Assembly: GCA_023417065.1 (NCBI GenBank)
Contig: JAEZGH010000202.1
Span: 62,001-126,000, forward strand
Reading direction: 5' to 3'
Source: Bacteroidota bacterium
GTDB taxonomy: Bacteria; Bacteroidota; Bacteroidia; Cytophagales; Cyclobacteriaceae
Length of the DNA: 64,000 bases
Below are positions 1 to 8,719 of the stretch, piece by piece. How positions within the stretch are numbered: position 1 is the first letter of the stretch; each line of letters opens with the position of its first letter. The notes under the pieces are model-generated. The model was not told where the DNA came from, made no database searches, and saw only the letters and a program-made list of their open reading frames with translations. The position numbers and the translations under genes were made by a program.

Positions 1-1834
1 CCGCAAGGAGATCGAAAAGGATGTCGAAGCATTCACGCGTTATGCAAAGTCTTATCAGGTTAAGGTGGACCGTGCGCGCACCTATTTCCCCATCATTGAA
101 AAAATCTTCGCCGAAGAAGGAGTCCCCGATGATTTCAAGTACCTCGTCCTTCAGGAAAGCGCCCTGATTCCGGATGCAGTGTCAGTTTCAAACGCCGTAG
201 GGTTCTGGCAATTCAAAGACTTCACGGCAATCGAGATGGGCTTGCGCGTCGATAAGGAAGTTGATGAGCGGATGAACATTCACTCCTCAACCCGGGCCGC
301 CGCGCGATATCTTAAGAAGAACAATACCTTCTTCGACAACTGGTTGTATGCACTTCAGGCTTATCAGATGGGAGCAGGTGGTGTCATGCGAAGCGAGAAG
401 AACACGCGCAATGGCGAGAAGCATATTGAAATCACCAGCAAGACCTACTGGTATGTAAAGAAGTACCTCGCGCATAAAATTGCCTATGAAGGAGCGGTCA
501 AAGGAGAAGGTTCCATATCCATTGTTGCCTACAACAACCAGTCGAAGAAATCGCTTTCCGACATAGCAAAGGAAGTCTCCGTTTCAGAGGATGAACTCAA
601 AGCATATAACAAGTGGGTTAAGGGGTCAACGATCCCAGGGGACCGCCTTTATGCAGTGGCCATTCCTGTGAACAAAGGGAGCGAGCCGATCCAGCTGTCG
701 GATGACAAATCATCGGCAGCAGTAGCAGATGCTTCCCGCGGACTAAACGATACTGCGATCCCTGCAGGTAGCGTCAAGAAAAAGCAGGATCGTATGAAGA
801 TCAATGGCATAATGGCGATACGGTCAGAGGAAAATGAAACGCCGGCAAAACTTGCCGCACGCGCCGGGGTCGATCTGTCGGCGTTCCTCAAGTGGAATGA
901 TATCTCGATCAGTGACCGGATTAATCCAGGGCAGTACTATTTCCTGGGTAAGAAACGCGCACGTGCGTCTTCCGCTTACCACAAAGTGCGCGAAGGCGAA
1001 TCACTTTGGTCTGTCAGTCAGGAGTACGGTGTTCAAATTAAAAAACTCAAGCGCTTCAATCGCATGAAGCGCGAGGAAACCCTCACGCCAGGGACAACGC
1101 TATGGCTGGCGTCAATGAAGCCAAAGAATTCATCGTCTGGTACGGTGCCATCAAAGGTCGTTGAAGTCGACAGTGACGAAACATTCAACTGGGACGTTTC
1201 GCCCCAGGCCTCCGGTAGCACGGAGAGAAAGCCGGCGATACAACAACCATCCGCCAACACAACCGTTAAGGAAGAACCTGTTGCAAGTGAGCCTGCTGTT
1301 GTCGAGGTTATCACGGTTGCCGCACAAGAGTCCGTGGATGAACGTGAGAACGTTATCGCCGAATCAGGGGACGTAGCCGACGAGCCGATTTCAGCGACAG
1401 ATGATGCGGTTTTGCCCGAAACATTACCCGATGAGCCGATAGCCGTTGCACCATCAGCAGAAGCAAGTAAAGATACTGCGATAACCGTAGTACCCGCCCC
1501 TGTAAAGGAACACGAAGTCAAGGCAAAAGAGACCTTGTATGCCATTGCACGACTGTATAATGTTGGCGTGATGGATCTGGTAAAATGGAACGACCTTGAC
1601 CTGCAGCAGGGCATAAAAATAGGCCAGATTCTCAAGGTAACTGAACCTCAAGAGCTTGCAGAAGAGAGCAAACCAGCCCCTGCAGAAGAGGTTGAACATA
1701 TCGTTAAACCTTCAGATACCGTTTACAGCATCGCCCGGAAATATGGGGTTACGATTAAGGAGTTAATGGACTGGAACAGCAAGAAAGATTTCAATCTTGC
1801 AGTAGGAGAGCGGCTTAGAATACGCCCCAGGTAA
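1..1834 (+). CDS. Lytic transglycosylase with LysM repeats (5' end outside window)
   Basis: The frame is open from the first bases of the window, so the true start lies upstream; a GTG at 65 is internal. The N-terminal part is a family 1 lytic transglycosylase (SLT, MltD-like) domain: the catalytic Glu is at 155-157 in the motif LVLQESALIP, followed by the typical NAVGFWQF segment and a later ALQAYQMGAGG segment. It is followed by several LysM peptidoglycan-binding repeats (about nt 520-650, 790-950, 980-1130, 1510-1645 and 1695-1830), separated by a Pro/Glu/Val-rich linker at about 1150-1500. Such enzymes cleave the MurNAc-GlcNAc bond of peptidoglycan in the periplasm, releasing anhydro-muropeptides, and remodel the wall. 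The family assignment is firm; the exact cellular role is inferred. Confidence 0.9.
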   Translation, partial: RKEIEKDVEAFTRYAKSYQVKVDRARTYFPIIEKIFAEEGVPDDFKYLVLQESALIPDAVSVSNAVGFWQFKDFTAIEMGLRVDKEVDERMNIHSSTRAAARYLKKNNTFFDNWLYALQAYQMGAGGVMRSEKNTRNGEKHIEITSKTYWYVKKYLAHKIAYEGAVKGEGSISIVAYNNQSKKSLSDIAKEVSVSEDELKAYNKWVKGSTIPGDRLYAVAIPVNKGSEPIQLSDDKSSAAVADASRGLNDTAIPAGSVKKKQDRMKINGIMAIRSEENETPAKLAARAGVDLSAFLKWNDISISDRINPGQYYFLGKKRARASSAYHKVREGESLWSVSQEYGVQIKKLKRFNRMKREETLTPGTTLWLASMKPKNSSSGTVPSKVVEVDSDETFNWDVSPQASGSTERKPAIQQPSANTTVKEEPVASEPAVVEVITVAAQESVDERENVIAESGDVADEPISATDDAVLPETLPDEPIAVAPSAEASKDTAITVVPAPVKEHEVKAKETLYAIARLYNVGVMDLVKWNDLDLQQGIKIGQILKVTEPQELAEESKPAPAEEVEHIVKPSDTVYSIARKYGVTIKELMDWNSKKDFNLAVGERLRIRPR

Positions 1835-1919
1835 CTGCTTATTTTATTCTAATTCTTCCAAATTATTACGCTCATACATTGAAATTCATACGTGAACAGC
1901 GAGATATTCCAAAAAAGGA

Positions 1920-1927
1920 TAATTTTG
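1920..1927 (+). promoter_or_regulatory. Putative Bacteroidota -7 box upstream of response regulator
   Basis: TAATTTTG matches the phylum consensus TAnnTTTG and lies 44 bases before the ATG at 1972. No convincing -33 TTG is seen at the usual spacing, so this rests on one element only. Confidence 0.35.
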
Positions 1928-1971
1928 TGGACTGTGAACATGAGTTGAGTTGCTGAACCTATTGAATTTTG

Positions 1972-2385
1972 ATGCAAACTGAGACCAAAAGTATAGACCT
2001 CGTCATGCTTGTTGACGATAACGACACTGATAACTTCATCAGTAAGCGGATCATAGAAATCACCAAGTTTGCAAAGCGTGTTGAGGTTAAAGGTTCGGGA
2101 AAGGCTGCTCTTGATTACCTGCGTGAAAATCAGGAAAACGAAGTCAACCTCCCCAGCCTCATATTTCTAGATATCAACATGCCCATCGTCGACGGGTTTG
2201 TATTCCTATATGAATTTGAAAAGTTCAACGACCTTGTACGCAACAAGTGCAAAGTGATTATCCTGTCAAGTTCAGATAACAAGCGCGACATCGATAAAAT
2301 CGTCAACAACAACCACGTCATTAAATTTATCACCAAGCCACTGACGGAGGTTGCCCTCGACGAAATCAAATTAAATAACATCTGA
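1972..2385 (+). CDS. Single-domain response regulator (CheY-like receiver)
   Basis: A 137-residue receiver domain with no output domain. Visible landmarks are the acidic pair D15-D16 (VMLVDDND), the phosphoacceptor D67 in LIFLDINMP, the hydroxyl position in VIILSSS and the conserved K122 in FITKPL. ATG 1972 is chosen over the TTG three bases upstream. Such proteins take a phosphoryl group from a histidine kinase and act by protein contact or as phosphorelay intermediates; no kinase is in view, so the partner is unknown. The gene is monocistronic by spacing: 137 bases after the transglycosylase and 54 before the next start. Its last codon and stop (ATCTGA) are complementary to part of the hairpin before the next gene. 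Confidence 0.9.
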   Translation: MQTETKSIDLVMLVDDNDTDNFISKRIIEITKFAKRVEVKGSGKAALDYLRENQENEVNLPSLIFLDINMPIVDGFVFLYEFEKFNDLVRNKCKVIILSSSDNKRDIDKIVNNNHVIKFITKPLTEVALDEIKLNNI

Positions 2386-2417
2386 TTTTTTTTCCATCCG
2401 ATCATTTATTCGATATT

Positions 2418-2440
2418 CGTCAGATAAAATACATCTGACG
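2418..2440 (+). promoter_or_regulatory. Hairpin touching the GTG start of the DUF3078 gene
   Basis: CGTCAGAT (2418-2425) and ATCTGACG (2433-2440) form a perfect 8-bp stem with a 7-base loop. The final G is the first base of the GTG start codon. The left arm could alternatively pair with ATCTGA at 2380-2385, the end of the previous gene. A role in controlling initiation is inference. Confidence 0.4.
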
Positions 2441-3348
2441 TGAAAAAATCTGTTTTAACTTTTTCGGCGTTAATGGCGATGGTGATTGCCAGCAACGCGC
2501 AGGTAGTGAGAATCGACAGCCTCACCAATTGGAAGAAAAAGCTGGTGGTGAATTTCAATCTTAATCAGGCTGCCTTTTCATCAAACTGGAAGGCCGGTGG
2601 AATCAACTCTATCGGGTTGAATGCCCTATTTAACTATAAGGCGAACTACACGGAAGGAAATAGTACGTGGGACAATGAGATCGATCTTCTGTATGGATTC
2701 GTTAACAACTCAGGACAAGGATTCCGTAAGAACATCGACCGCATCTATCTGGATACCAAATATGGCCACAAGCTTTCCGAACACTGGAACCTCTATACTT
2801 CACTGAATTTTCTTTCGCAATTCTCACGAGGTTATCAGTACAGTGACGATGCCAATGGCGTTGAACAGGCCAACCTGATCTCCGACATCTTTGCGCCTGC
2901 ATTCATCACCTCGGCATGGGGACTTGAATACAAGCCTGTTGACTACTTTGTACTCCGCGTTTCCCCATTTGCTCCAAGGCTCACTATCGTTCAGGATCCT
3001 GAGCGATTTGTCACAACGGTAGGGCCTGCTCCCTATGGCGTAACTGTCGGAAACACCACCCGCTGGGAATGGCTCGCTTTTCAGGCAGTGGCAGACTTCA
3101 ACAAAGACATTGCAACCAATGTCAACCTGAAGTGGCGATATATGATGTTTGCAAACTATGAAACACTTGAACTCAAAACGATTGACCATCGCCTTGATTT
3201 GATGTTCTCTGTTAAAGCAGGACGCTTCGTAAACGTAGGCTTCGGAGGTATCCTGCTTTACGACTATGACCAGGATTCTGGCGCACAGATCAGCCAGGTG
3301 TTTTCATTCGGACTTGCGTATACATTCCGCAACTACGCGGAGGATTAA
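2440..3348 (+). CDS. DUF3078 family exported protein
   Basis: A 302-residue protein with a signal peptide (MKKSVLTFSALMAMVIASNA, cleavage before Q21). The segment NWKKKLVVNFNLNQAAFSSN with WKAGG after it is the usual opening of DUF3078 proteins of Bacteroidota. The rest alternates polar and aromatic residues and ends in an aromatic strand (SFGLAYTFRNY), as expected of an outer-membrane beta-barrel or periplasmic beta protein. The function of DUF3078 is not established. Translation starts at GTG 2440; no in-frame ATG precedes the signal sequence. Only 15 bases separate it from the HerA-like gene downstream, so the two are probably co-transcribed. Confidence 0.8.
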   Translation: MKKSVLTFSALMAMVIASNAQVVRIDSLTNWKKKLVVNFNLNQAAFSSNWKAGGINSIGLNALFNYKANYTEGNSTWDNEIDLLYGFVNNSGQGFRKNIDRIYLDTKYGHKLSEHWNLYTSLNFLSQFSRGYQYSDDANGVEQANLISDIFAPAFITSAWGLEYKPVDYFVLRVSPFAPRLTIVQDPERFVTTVGPAPYGVTVGNTTRWEWLAFQAVADFNKDIATNVNLKWRYMMFANYETLELKTIDHRLDLMFSVKAGRFVNVGFGGILLYDYDQDSGAQISQVFSFGLAYTFRNYAED

Positions 3349-3363
3349 TATCGCTGCATCGCC

Positions 3364-4908
3364 ATGGGCAAGGAGAACTTTATTGCTGCAATCAACAAGA
3401 GCTACACAACGTCTCTTCCATCGATATACCTTGGCGCGGGCATCCTGAACGGCGAAGTTCTGGCACCTGCCCGCGTTAGCCTGCCCCTGCGTATGATGAA
3501 TCGCCATGGCCTCGTGACAGGGGCTACGGGCTCAGGAAAGACACGCACCCTTCAACTTATGGCAGAGCAGTTGTCAAAGGCAGGTGTTCCGGTCTTCATG
3601 CCCGACATGAAGGGTGATATTTCCGGGATGGCGAAGGCAGCTGTACCCAACAAGAGCATACTCGAGCGTGTAGAGGCTCTTGACTATTCCTATGAACCCT
3701 CGGAATTTCCTGTCGAAATTTACTCGCTGTCAGGAAAACTGGGCGCCCAAATGAGGGCCACGGTCACTGAATTTGGTCCGGTTCTTCTCAGCAAAATCCT
3801 CGACCTTAATGATACGCAAACCGGTGTACTGAACATTCTCTTCAAGTACGCCGACGATCGCAACCTTCCGGTCGTTGACTTCGCTGACCTCAAAAAGGTT
3901 CTCAACTACCTGACCGAAGGCCCCGGTGCGCTGGAAATCAAAGCCGACTATGGAAAGATATCGCCGGCGTCAGCCAGCACCATACTCCGGAAAATTGTAT
4001 CGCTTGAGCAACAGGGGGTAAACCACATCTTTGGCGAGACATCCTTTGATGTTGAAGACCTGCTCCAGAAGGTCGACGGCAAAGGCGTGATCTCCCTCCT
4101 CAACGTTTCTGATATACAAAATCAGCCAGTGGTATTTTCAACCTTTATGCTCGCCCTGTTGGCAGAGCTATATCAGCGTTTGCCCGAAGCAGGAGACCTT
4201 GACAAACCAAAACTGATCTTCTTCCTGGATGAAGCGCACCTGCTGTTCAAGGATGCTCCGAAAGCTTTCCTAGATCAGATCGATCAGGTGATACGCCTCA
4301 TACGTTCCAAGGGAGTCGGTGTTTTCTTCTGCACCCAACTTACTCAGGACGTTCCTGCGAACGTGTTGTCGCAACTTGGAAACCGCGTACACCATGTGAT
4401 CAGGGCCTTCACACCGAATGACGTGAAAGCCTTGAAGGAAACGGTGAAAACATTTCCGCATTCGGAGTTTTACGACATCGAAAAAGAATTTACCAAGCTT
4501 GGAACGGGCCAGGCTTTCATTACCGTTCTGAACGAAAAGGGCATTCCTACGGAAACCGTAGTTACGCACCTGGCACCGCCGTCGTCGCATATGGGACCGC
4601 TGGAGCCGGATGAGTACAACGCCCTTCTCAAACAGTCGGAAAGCTACTCTAAATACCACCAGGCTGTAGATCCCCAAAGTGCTTACGAGATTCTGTCGGA
4701 GAAAATGAAGCAACAGGAAGCTGAGGTTTCGGCAGCGCCGCGGAAGACATCAACGTCGCGCAAGGCGGAAAAGTCGACGCTGGAGCAGGTTATGCAGTCG
4801 TCTGTAGGGCGACAGGTCGGCCGCGAGCTTGTACGCGGCGTATTCGGAATGCTTTTTGGAAAAGCCCCCCGTACAACGTCGAAACGCAAGGGCGGAATTT
4901 TTGGGTAA
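3364..4908 (+). CDS. HerA-like P-loop ATPase, DUF853 family (YjgR-like)
   Basis: A 514-residue ATPase. Walker A is GATGSGKT (residues 53-60) and Walker B is LIFFLDEAHLLF with D289 and E290. The early NRHGLVTGATGSGKTRTLQL and the FMPDMKGDISGMA segment are typical of the DUF853/HerA-like family (E. coli YjgR is a member). The C-terminus ends in a basic, low-complexity region (KAPRTTSKRKGG). HerA proteins are hexameric DNA translocases, but members of the DUF853 branch have no agreed function and occur without NurA; no nuclease gene is adjacent here. It sits 15 bases after the DUF3078 gene and 15 bases before the next small gene. Family confident, role unknown. Confidence 0.88.
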   Translation: MGKENFIAAINKSYTTSLPSIYLGAGILNGEVLAPARVSLPLRMMNRHGLVTGATGSGKTRTLQLMAEQLSKAGVPVFMPDMKGDISGMAKAAVPNKSILERVEALDYSYEPSEFPVEIYSLSGKLGAQMRATVTEFGPVLLSKILDLNDTQTGVLNILFKYADDRNLPVVDFADLKKVLNYLTEGPGALEIKADYGKISPASASTILRKIVSLEQQGVNHIFGETSFDVEDLLQKVDGKGVISLLNVSDIQNQPVVFSTFMLALLAELYQRLPEAGDLDKPKLIFFLDEAHLLFKDAPKAFLDQIDQVIRLIRSKGVGVFFCTQLTQDVPANVLSQLGNRVHHVIRAFTPNDVKALKETVKTFPHSEFYDIEKEFTKLGTGQAFITVLNEKGIPTETVVTHLAPPSSHMGPLEPDEYNALLKQSESYSKYHQAVDPQSAYEILSEKMKQQEAEVSAAPRKTSTSRKAEKSTLEQVMQSSVGRQVGRELVRGVFGMLFGKAPRTTSKRKGGIFG

Positions 4909-4923
4909 CGTTAACAAAAGGCG

Positions 4924-5400
4924 ATGTGGGACGACAACGATAACGACAATCTTCCTGGCGACGATGACTGCGATCCAGAGAAGGAGCAACGCAGGGTAGA
5001 GTCCCTTCCGATTTATCAGAAGGCGGAAGAAATCGCGGAACTCACCCGCCGCATCGTCGACTCGATTGACGATGAAGAGGTTCGTATGCTCCACAGCAAT
5101 ACCATGCTTGAAGACTCGATCGCGCTCTCGGCAAAAATCGCCGGCGCCGAAGCTGTCAATGACTACATCATAAGAATGGAGAATGCGACGCTCATCAAAA
5201 TTCACGCGCGCCGACTTCAGACAAGATCTGCCTCACTAATATTCGCCGGGGTCCTCCCCGAAGAATACCTCAGGTTGCTGAGAAAGGAAATCGATACGTT
5301 CAGGCTGTTATTCAAACAATGGGTTAAGTCATTCGACTGTTGCGATAAGGATGGCGATGGCTGGGGCCTTTTTGTTGACGATGAAACTCCTGAAAACTGA
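4924..5400 (+). CDS. Hypothetical acidic helical protein
   Basis: A 158-residue protein I do not recognise. It has an Asp/Asn-rich start (MWDDNDNDNLPGDDDCD), a long predicted helical middle with heptad-like hydrophobics (residues about 25-130), and an acidic tail containing DKDGDGWG, which resembles a calcium-binding loop. There is no signal peptide or membrane segment, so it is probably cytoplasmic. The ATG follows the ATPase stop by 15 bases, which suggests the same transcript and possibly a partner of the ATPase. The helical middle resembles small four-helix proteins, but no function can be assigned. Confidence 0.7.
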   Translation: MWDDNDNDNLPGDDDCDPEKEQRRVESLPIYQKAEEIAELTRRIVDSIDDEEVRMLHSNTMLEDSIALSAKIAGAEAVNDYIIRMENATLIKIHARRLQTRSASLIFAGVLPEEYLRLLRKEIDTFRLLFKQWVKSFDCCDKDGDGWGLFVDDETPEN

Positions 5401-5766
5401 CCGCAATCCACGGGCCAACCTCCTCAATTATTCATTTCGCGGTGAGATTTGTACAATGCTAAAATCGCATCACCCGTCAGCCCAGCTTCGCTGATTCGCA
5501 ACGTTGCTGTCAAACCTTTTTCGAAAGGATTTGCCTCCCGTTTAATTATTTGGTTCTGCTGCTGAATCATCGCTTTTCTGTCTCTTGAAAATTCGGAGGT
5601 GGAAACCGCTGAATACAACCCTTCCCTTATACGTCACCCCACCTTAGCAGGTACCGTTTTTTAGCTGCTTGTGTCGCCAACCTGTTTGTATGTGGCGATG
5701 GACGCTCGCGAATGCAAGACCCAGCCTCTTGATTTTTAATCAGAATTTTTTACCCCAAAAAAACAA
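5401..5766. other. Gene-poor leader region before locus 1
   Basis: No supported gene. A 64-codon minus-strand frame (5424-5618, TTG start; ATG at 5570 gives 48 codons) is possible but has no recognisable features. Near the susC start there is a 6-bp hairpin TCGCCA/TGGCGA (about 5673-5698), and a weak TGATT/AATCA stem followed by six T (about 5730-5750) that could act as a leader attenuator. No perfect TAnnTTTG box was found. Confidence 0.4.
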
Positions 5767-8712
5767 ATGTATATGGGACAAAAACTATCTATTATGTTGG
5801 TCATGTTATTCTGCGTCGTCTTTTGTGGAGCGGCCCAGAATACTGTGATTACGGGAAAAGTTGTTGATGAAACCGGTAGCGAACTGCCCGGTGTGAATAT
5901 TCTCGTTAAAGGAACCTCTCAGGGTACGACTACTGATTTTGAAGGCAATTATTCTATAAATGTGCCGCCAGGTTCAACACTTGTATTCTCTTTCATCGGT
6001 TACACACCTCAGGAAGTAGTTGTCGGAAATCAGGCTGTCGTCAACGTAACCATGACATCTGACGTCACCACGCTGAATGAACTTGTTGTCGTAGGCTATG
6101 GTGTCCAGGAGAAGAAAGACATAACGGGTGCGGTATCAGTCGTCGATGCGGAAGCGTTTGAATCACGCCCCAACAGTCAGTTTGGAAACCTAATACAGGG
6201 AAAGACGGCCGGAGTTCAGGTGATCACTCCATCAGGCAAGCCCTCTGCAGGATTCAGCATGCGGGTACGCGGGACAAACTCCATTTCAGCAGGCAGTGAA
6301 CCACTCTATGTCGTTGATGGGGTACCGACTACAGATACCCGAACAATCAATCCATCCGACATTGAAAATATCACGGTGCTGAAGGATGCTTCGTCCGCCG
6401 CAATTTACGGTGCCCAGGGAGCGAATGGTGTAGTTCTCATTACCACTAAGAGGGGGAAGTCCGGAGCGCCGCGTTTCGACTTCAGCGCATATGCAGGATT
6501 CTCACAGCCGTGGCGAACACTCAAAGTGCTGAACAGCGAGCAATACCGCGATCTGATGACCGAGATGGGAATGACTACCGACTGGAGTCAATACCCTTTT
6601 AACACCGACTGGCAAAATGAAATCTTCCAGCGCGGAACCTCTCAAAACTACCAGATATCAGTTTCAGGGAAGTCAGAAAATACTACCTACTATATTTCCG
6701 GCGGATGGACACAACAGAAAGGCGCAGTGCGGAGTTCTGAAATGGATCGCTACAATTTCAAGGTGAGCGTCGACCAGATGGTGAACGATTGGCTGACGTT
6801 TGGAACGAATATCAATTACATGCGCTACCACGACGTTGATGTATCCGACAACCAGGCCATCAACCAGGGTGGCGTGATTCTCGGTATGCTGTCAACTCCG
6901 CCGAACATCGGCATCTTCCGCGACAACGGCACCTATACCAGTAACCCATTTCAGGACTGGGAGAACCCGGTGTCGAGTACTGATGCATCCGACCGAGGCT
7001 ACCTCAATCAGCGCGTGCTGGGAAATCTGTATGCTGAAGTCGCCATACTTCCTGATCTCAAGTTCAGAACAAACATCGGCGTAAACTTTTCAAACGGCGT
7101 ATATGATTACTTTCTGGATCCGTTCTCAACAAGCTACGGCCGCGCACGCCAGGGTATCGCCCAAAACAGTACAAACCTTCATAACTTCATTATCTTCGAC
7201 AACACACTGACGTACACGAAGTCAATTGATGACCATTCCTTCTCTGCACTGGTTGGAACGGTTTGGCAGAAGAACCGCTGGGAAGACGCAAACATTGAAA
7301 CGATAGGGTTTACCGGAGATGCGGTGCCTACGACCAACGCAGGCTCAACCATCGTAACAGCACAAAATACCAAAGAGGAAACGGCAAACAGTTCGTTTAT
7401 CAGCAGGATCACTTACGATTACAAAGGCAAGTATCTCTTCACAGGTAACTTTCGCATTGACGGCTCATCGAAGTTTGGACCAAGTAATCGTCTGGGCTAC
7501 TTTCCGGCTTTCAGCGTTGGATGGCGCCTGTCGGAAGAATCCTTTATGGACTTTGCGCGAGATACGTTTGACGACCTCAAGCTGCGATTTGGTTACGGTA
7601 TCGTCGGTAACGATAACCTTCCACAACGGTATGGCTGGGTAGGTCGAGTGTCGTCAGGCGCCAACTATCCCATCGGCGGCGTGATTCAACCCGGATCATA
7701 TCAAAGTTCCATAGAGAACGCAGATTTGAAATGGGAAGAAACCGAACAGTTTAACGCAGGTATCGATGCGGCCATTTGGGGATCGCGTCTTACGTTTACG
7801 TTTGAAGCTTACATTAAAAATACCTATGACCTGCTCCTGAATGTGCCGCTTCCGCGTTCCACAGGCTTTGATACCGGTGTTCAGAATATTGGGAAACTCC
7901 GCAATAAGGGTCTCGAGTTCATGATCTCATCGCTGAATATGGATGGTGATTTCCGGTGGTCGACTGACCTGAACCTGACCTTTAACCGAAACGAGGTAGT
8001 CGACCTGGTCAGCGTTGAGAGCATCATCGGCGGCGGTGTAGCCGGTAGGGGTGACGTTAGCTATTCGACTGAAGGAAAACCCCTGGGTATGTTCTATGGC
8101 TATGTATGGGGTGGTGTCGATCCGCAGACGGGCAATGCCTATTACGTCGACAGCAATGGCGAGAGCACCTTTGAGCCTGCAACCTCCGACCGCAGATTCA
8201 TTGGTAATCCTAACCCCGATTTCACCTATGGTCTTACCAATACGTTGTCGTATCGAAACTTTGAACTCAGCCTCTTCATCCAGGGGGTGCAGGGCAACGA
8301 CATCTTTAACGCAACGCGAATCGAGACAGAGGGTATGACCGATGCCAAGAATCAAACTGCTGCAGTTCTGAGTCGCTGGCGTCAGCCCGGTGATGTTACC
8401 GACATTCCGCGCGCTTCACCAAACAATACCGACAACTCGCGTCTCTCTACACGCTTCGTTGAAAATGGATCGTTTGCGCGCATCAAGGCCCTTACCATTG
8501 GATACAATGTTCCGACAGAAGTGCTTTCCCGGATCAATATGACGTCGGCAAAAATATATGTCACAGGTGAAAACTTGTTCACCATTACTGATTACTCCGG
8601 CTACGATCCTGAAGTCAATGCGTTCGGCGGAAGCAATACGGCGATTGGTGTTGACTTTGGAACTTACCCGCAGACGCGGAATCTGATATTTGGTGTCAAC
8701 CTTTCTTTCTAA
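5767..8712 (+). CDS. SusC/RagA-type TonB-dependent outer-membrane transporter (locus 1)
   Basis: A 981-residue outer-membrane glycan importer. After the signal peptide (to about residue 24, FCGAAQ) comes a carboxypeptidase-regulatory-like domain (ITGKVVDETGSELPGVNI, about 25-105), then a TonB-box-like stretch (NELVVVGYG), a plug domain containing the SusC signature (residues about 112-235, including LYVVDGVP and GANGVVLITTKRGKSG), and a 22-strand barrel ending in an aromatic strand (LIFGVNLSF). There is no N-terminal STN domain, so it should not signal to an anti-sigma factor. SusC proteins take up oligosaccharides with TonB energy, with SusD as lid. The susD gene starts 7 bases after the stop. 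ATG 5767 or 5773 may be used. Confidence 0.95.
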   Translation: MYMGQKLSIMLVMLFCVVFCGAAQNTVITGKVVDETGSELPGVNILVKGTSQGTTTDFEGNYSINVPPGSTLVFSFIGYTPQEVVVGNQAVVNVTMTSDVTTLNELVVVGYGVQEKKDITGAVSVVDAEAFESRPNSQFGNLIQGKTAGVQVITPSGKPSAGFSMRVRGTNSISAGSEPLYVVDGVPTTDTRTINPSDIENITVLKDASSAAIYGAQGANGVVLITTKRGKSGAPRFDFSAYAGFSQPWRTLKVLNSEQYRDLMTEMGMTTDWSQYPFNTDWQNEIFQRGTSQNYQISVSGKSENTTYYISGGWTQQKGAVRSSEMDRYNFKVSVDQMVNDWLTFGTNINYMRYHDVDVSDNQAINQGGVILGMLSTPPNIGIFRDNGTYTSNPFQDWENPVSSTDASDRGYLNQRVLGNLYAEVAILPDLKFRTNIGVNFSNGVYDYFLDPFSTSYGRARQGIAQNSTNLHNFIIFDNTLTYTKSIDDHSFSALVGTVWQKNRWEDANIETIGFTGDAVPTTNAGSTIVTAQNTKEETANSSFISRITYDYKGKYLFTGNFRIDGSSKFGPSNRLGYFPAFSVGWRLSEESFMDFARDTFDDLKLRFGYGIVGNDNLPQRYGWVGRVSSGANYPIGGVIQPGSYQSSIENADLKWEETEQFNAGIDAAIWGSRLTFTFEAYIKNTYDLLLNVPLPRSTGFDTGVQNIGKLRNKGLEFMISSLNMDGDFRWSTDLNLTFNRNEVVDLVSVESIIGGGVAGRGDVSYSTEGKPLGMFYGYVWGGVDPQTGNAYYVDSNGESTFEPATSDRRFIGNPNPDFTYGLTNTLSYRNFELSLFIQGVQGNDIFNATRIETEGMTDAKNQTAAVLSRWRQPGDVTDIPRASPNNTDNSRLSTRFVENGSFARIKALTIGYNVPTEVLSRINMTSAKIYVTGENLFTITDYSGYDPEVNAFGGSNTAIGVDFGTYPQTRNLIFGVNLSF

Positions 8713-8719
8713 CTGAGAT

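Noticed and set aside
1033..1635. A 200-codon minus-strand frame in the lytic transglycosylase
   Set aside because: Shadow of the Pro/Glu/Val-rich linker and LysM repeats; low-complexity Ser/Thr translation.
5424..5618. Minus-strand small frame between the acidic protein and susC
   Set aside because: Plausible composition but only a TTG or late ATG start and no family; kept only as a note in the gap entry.
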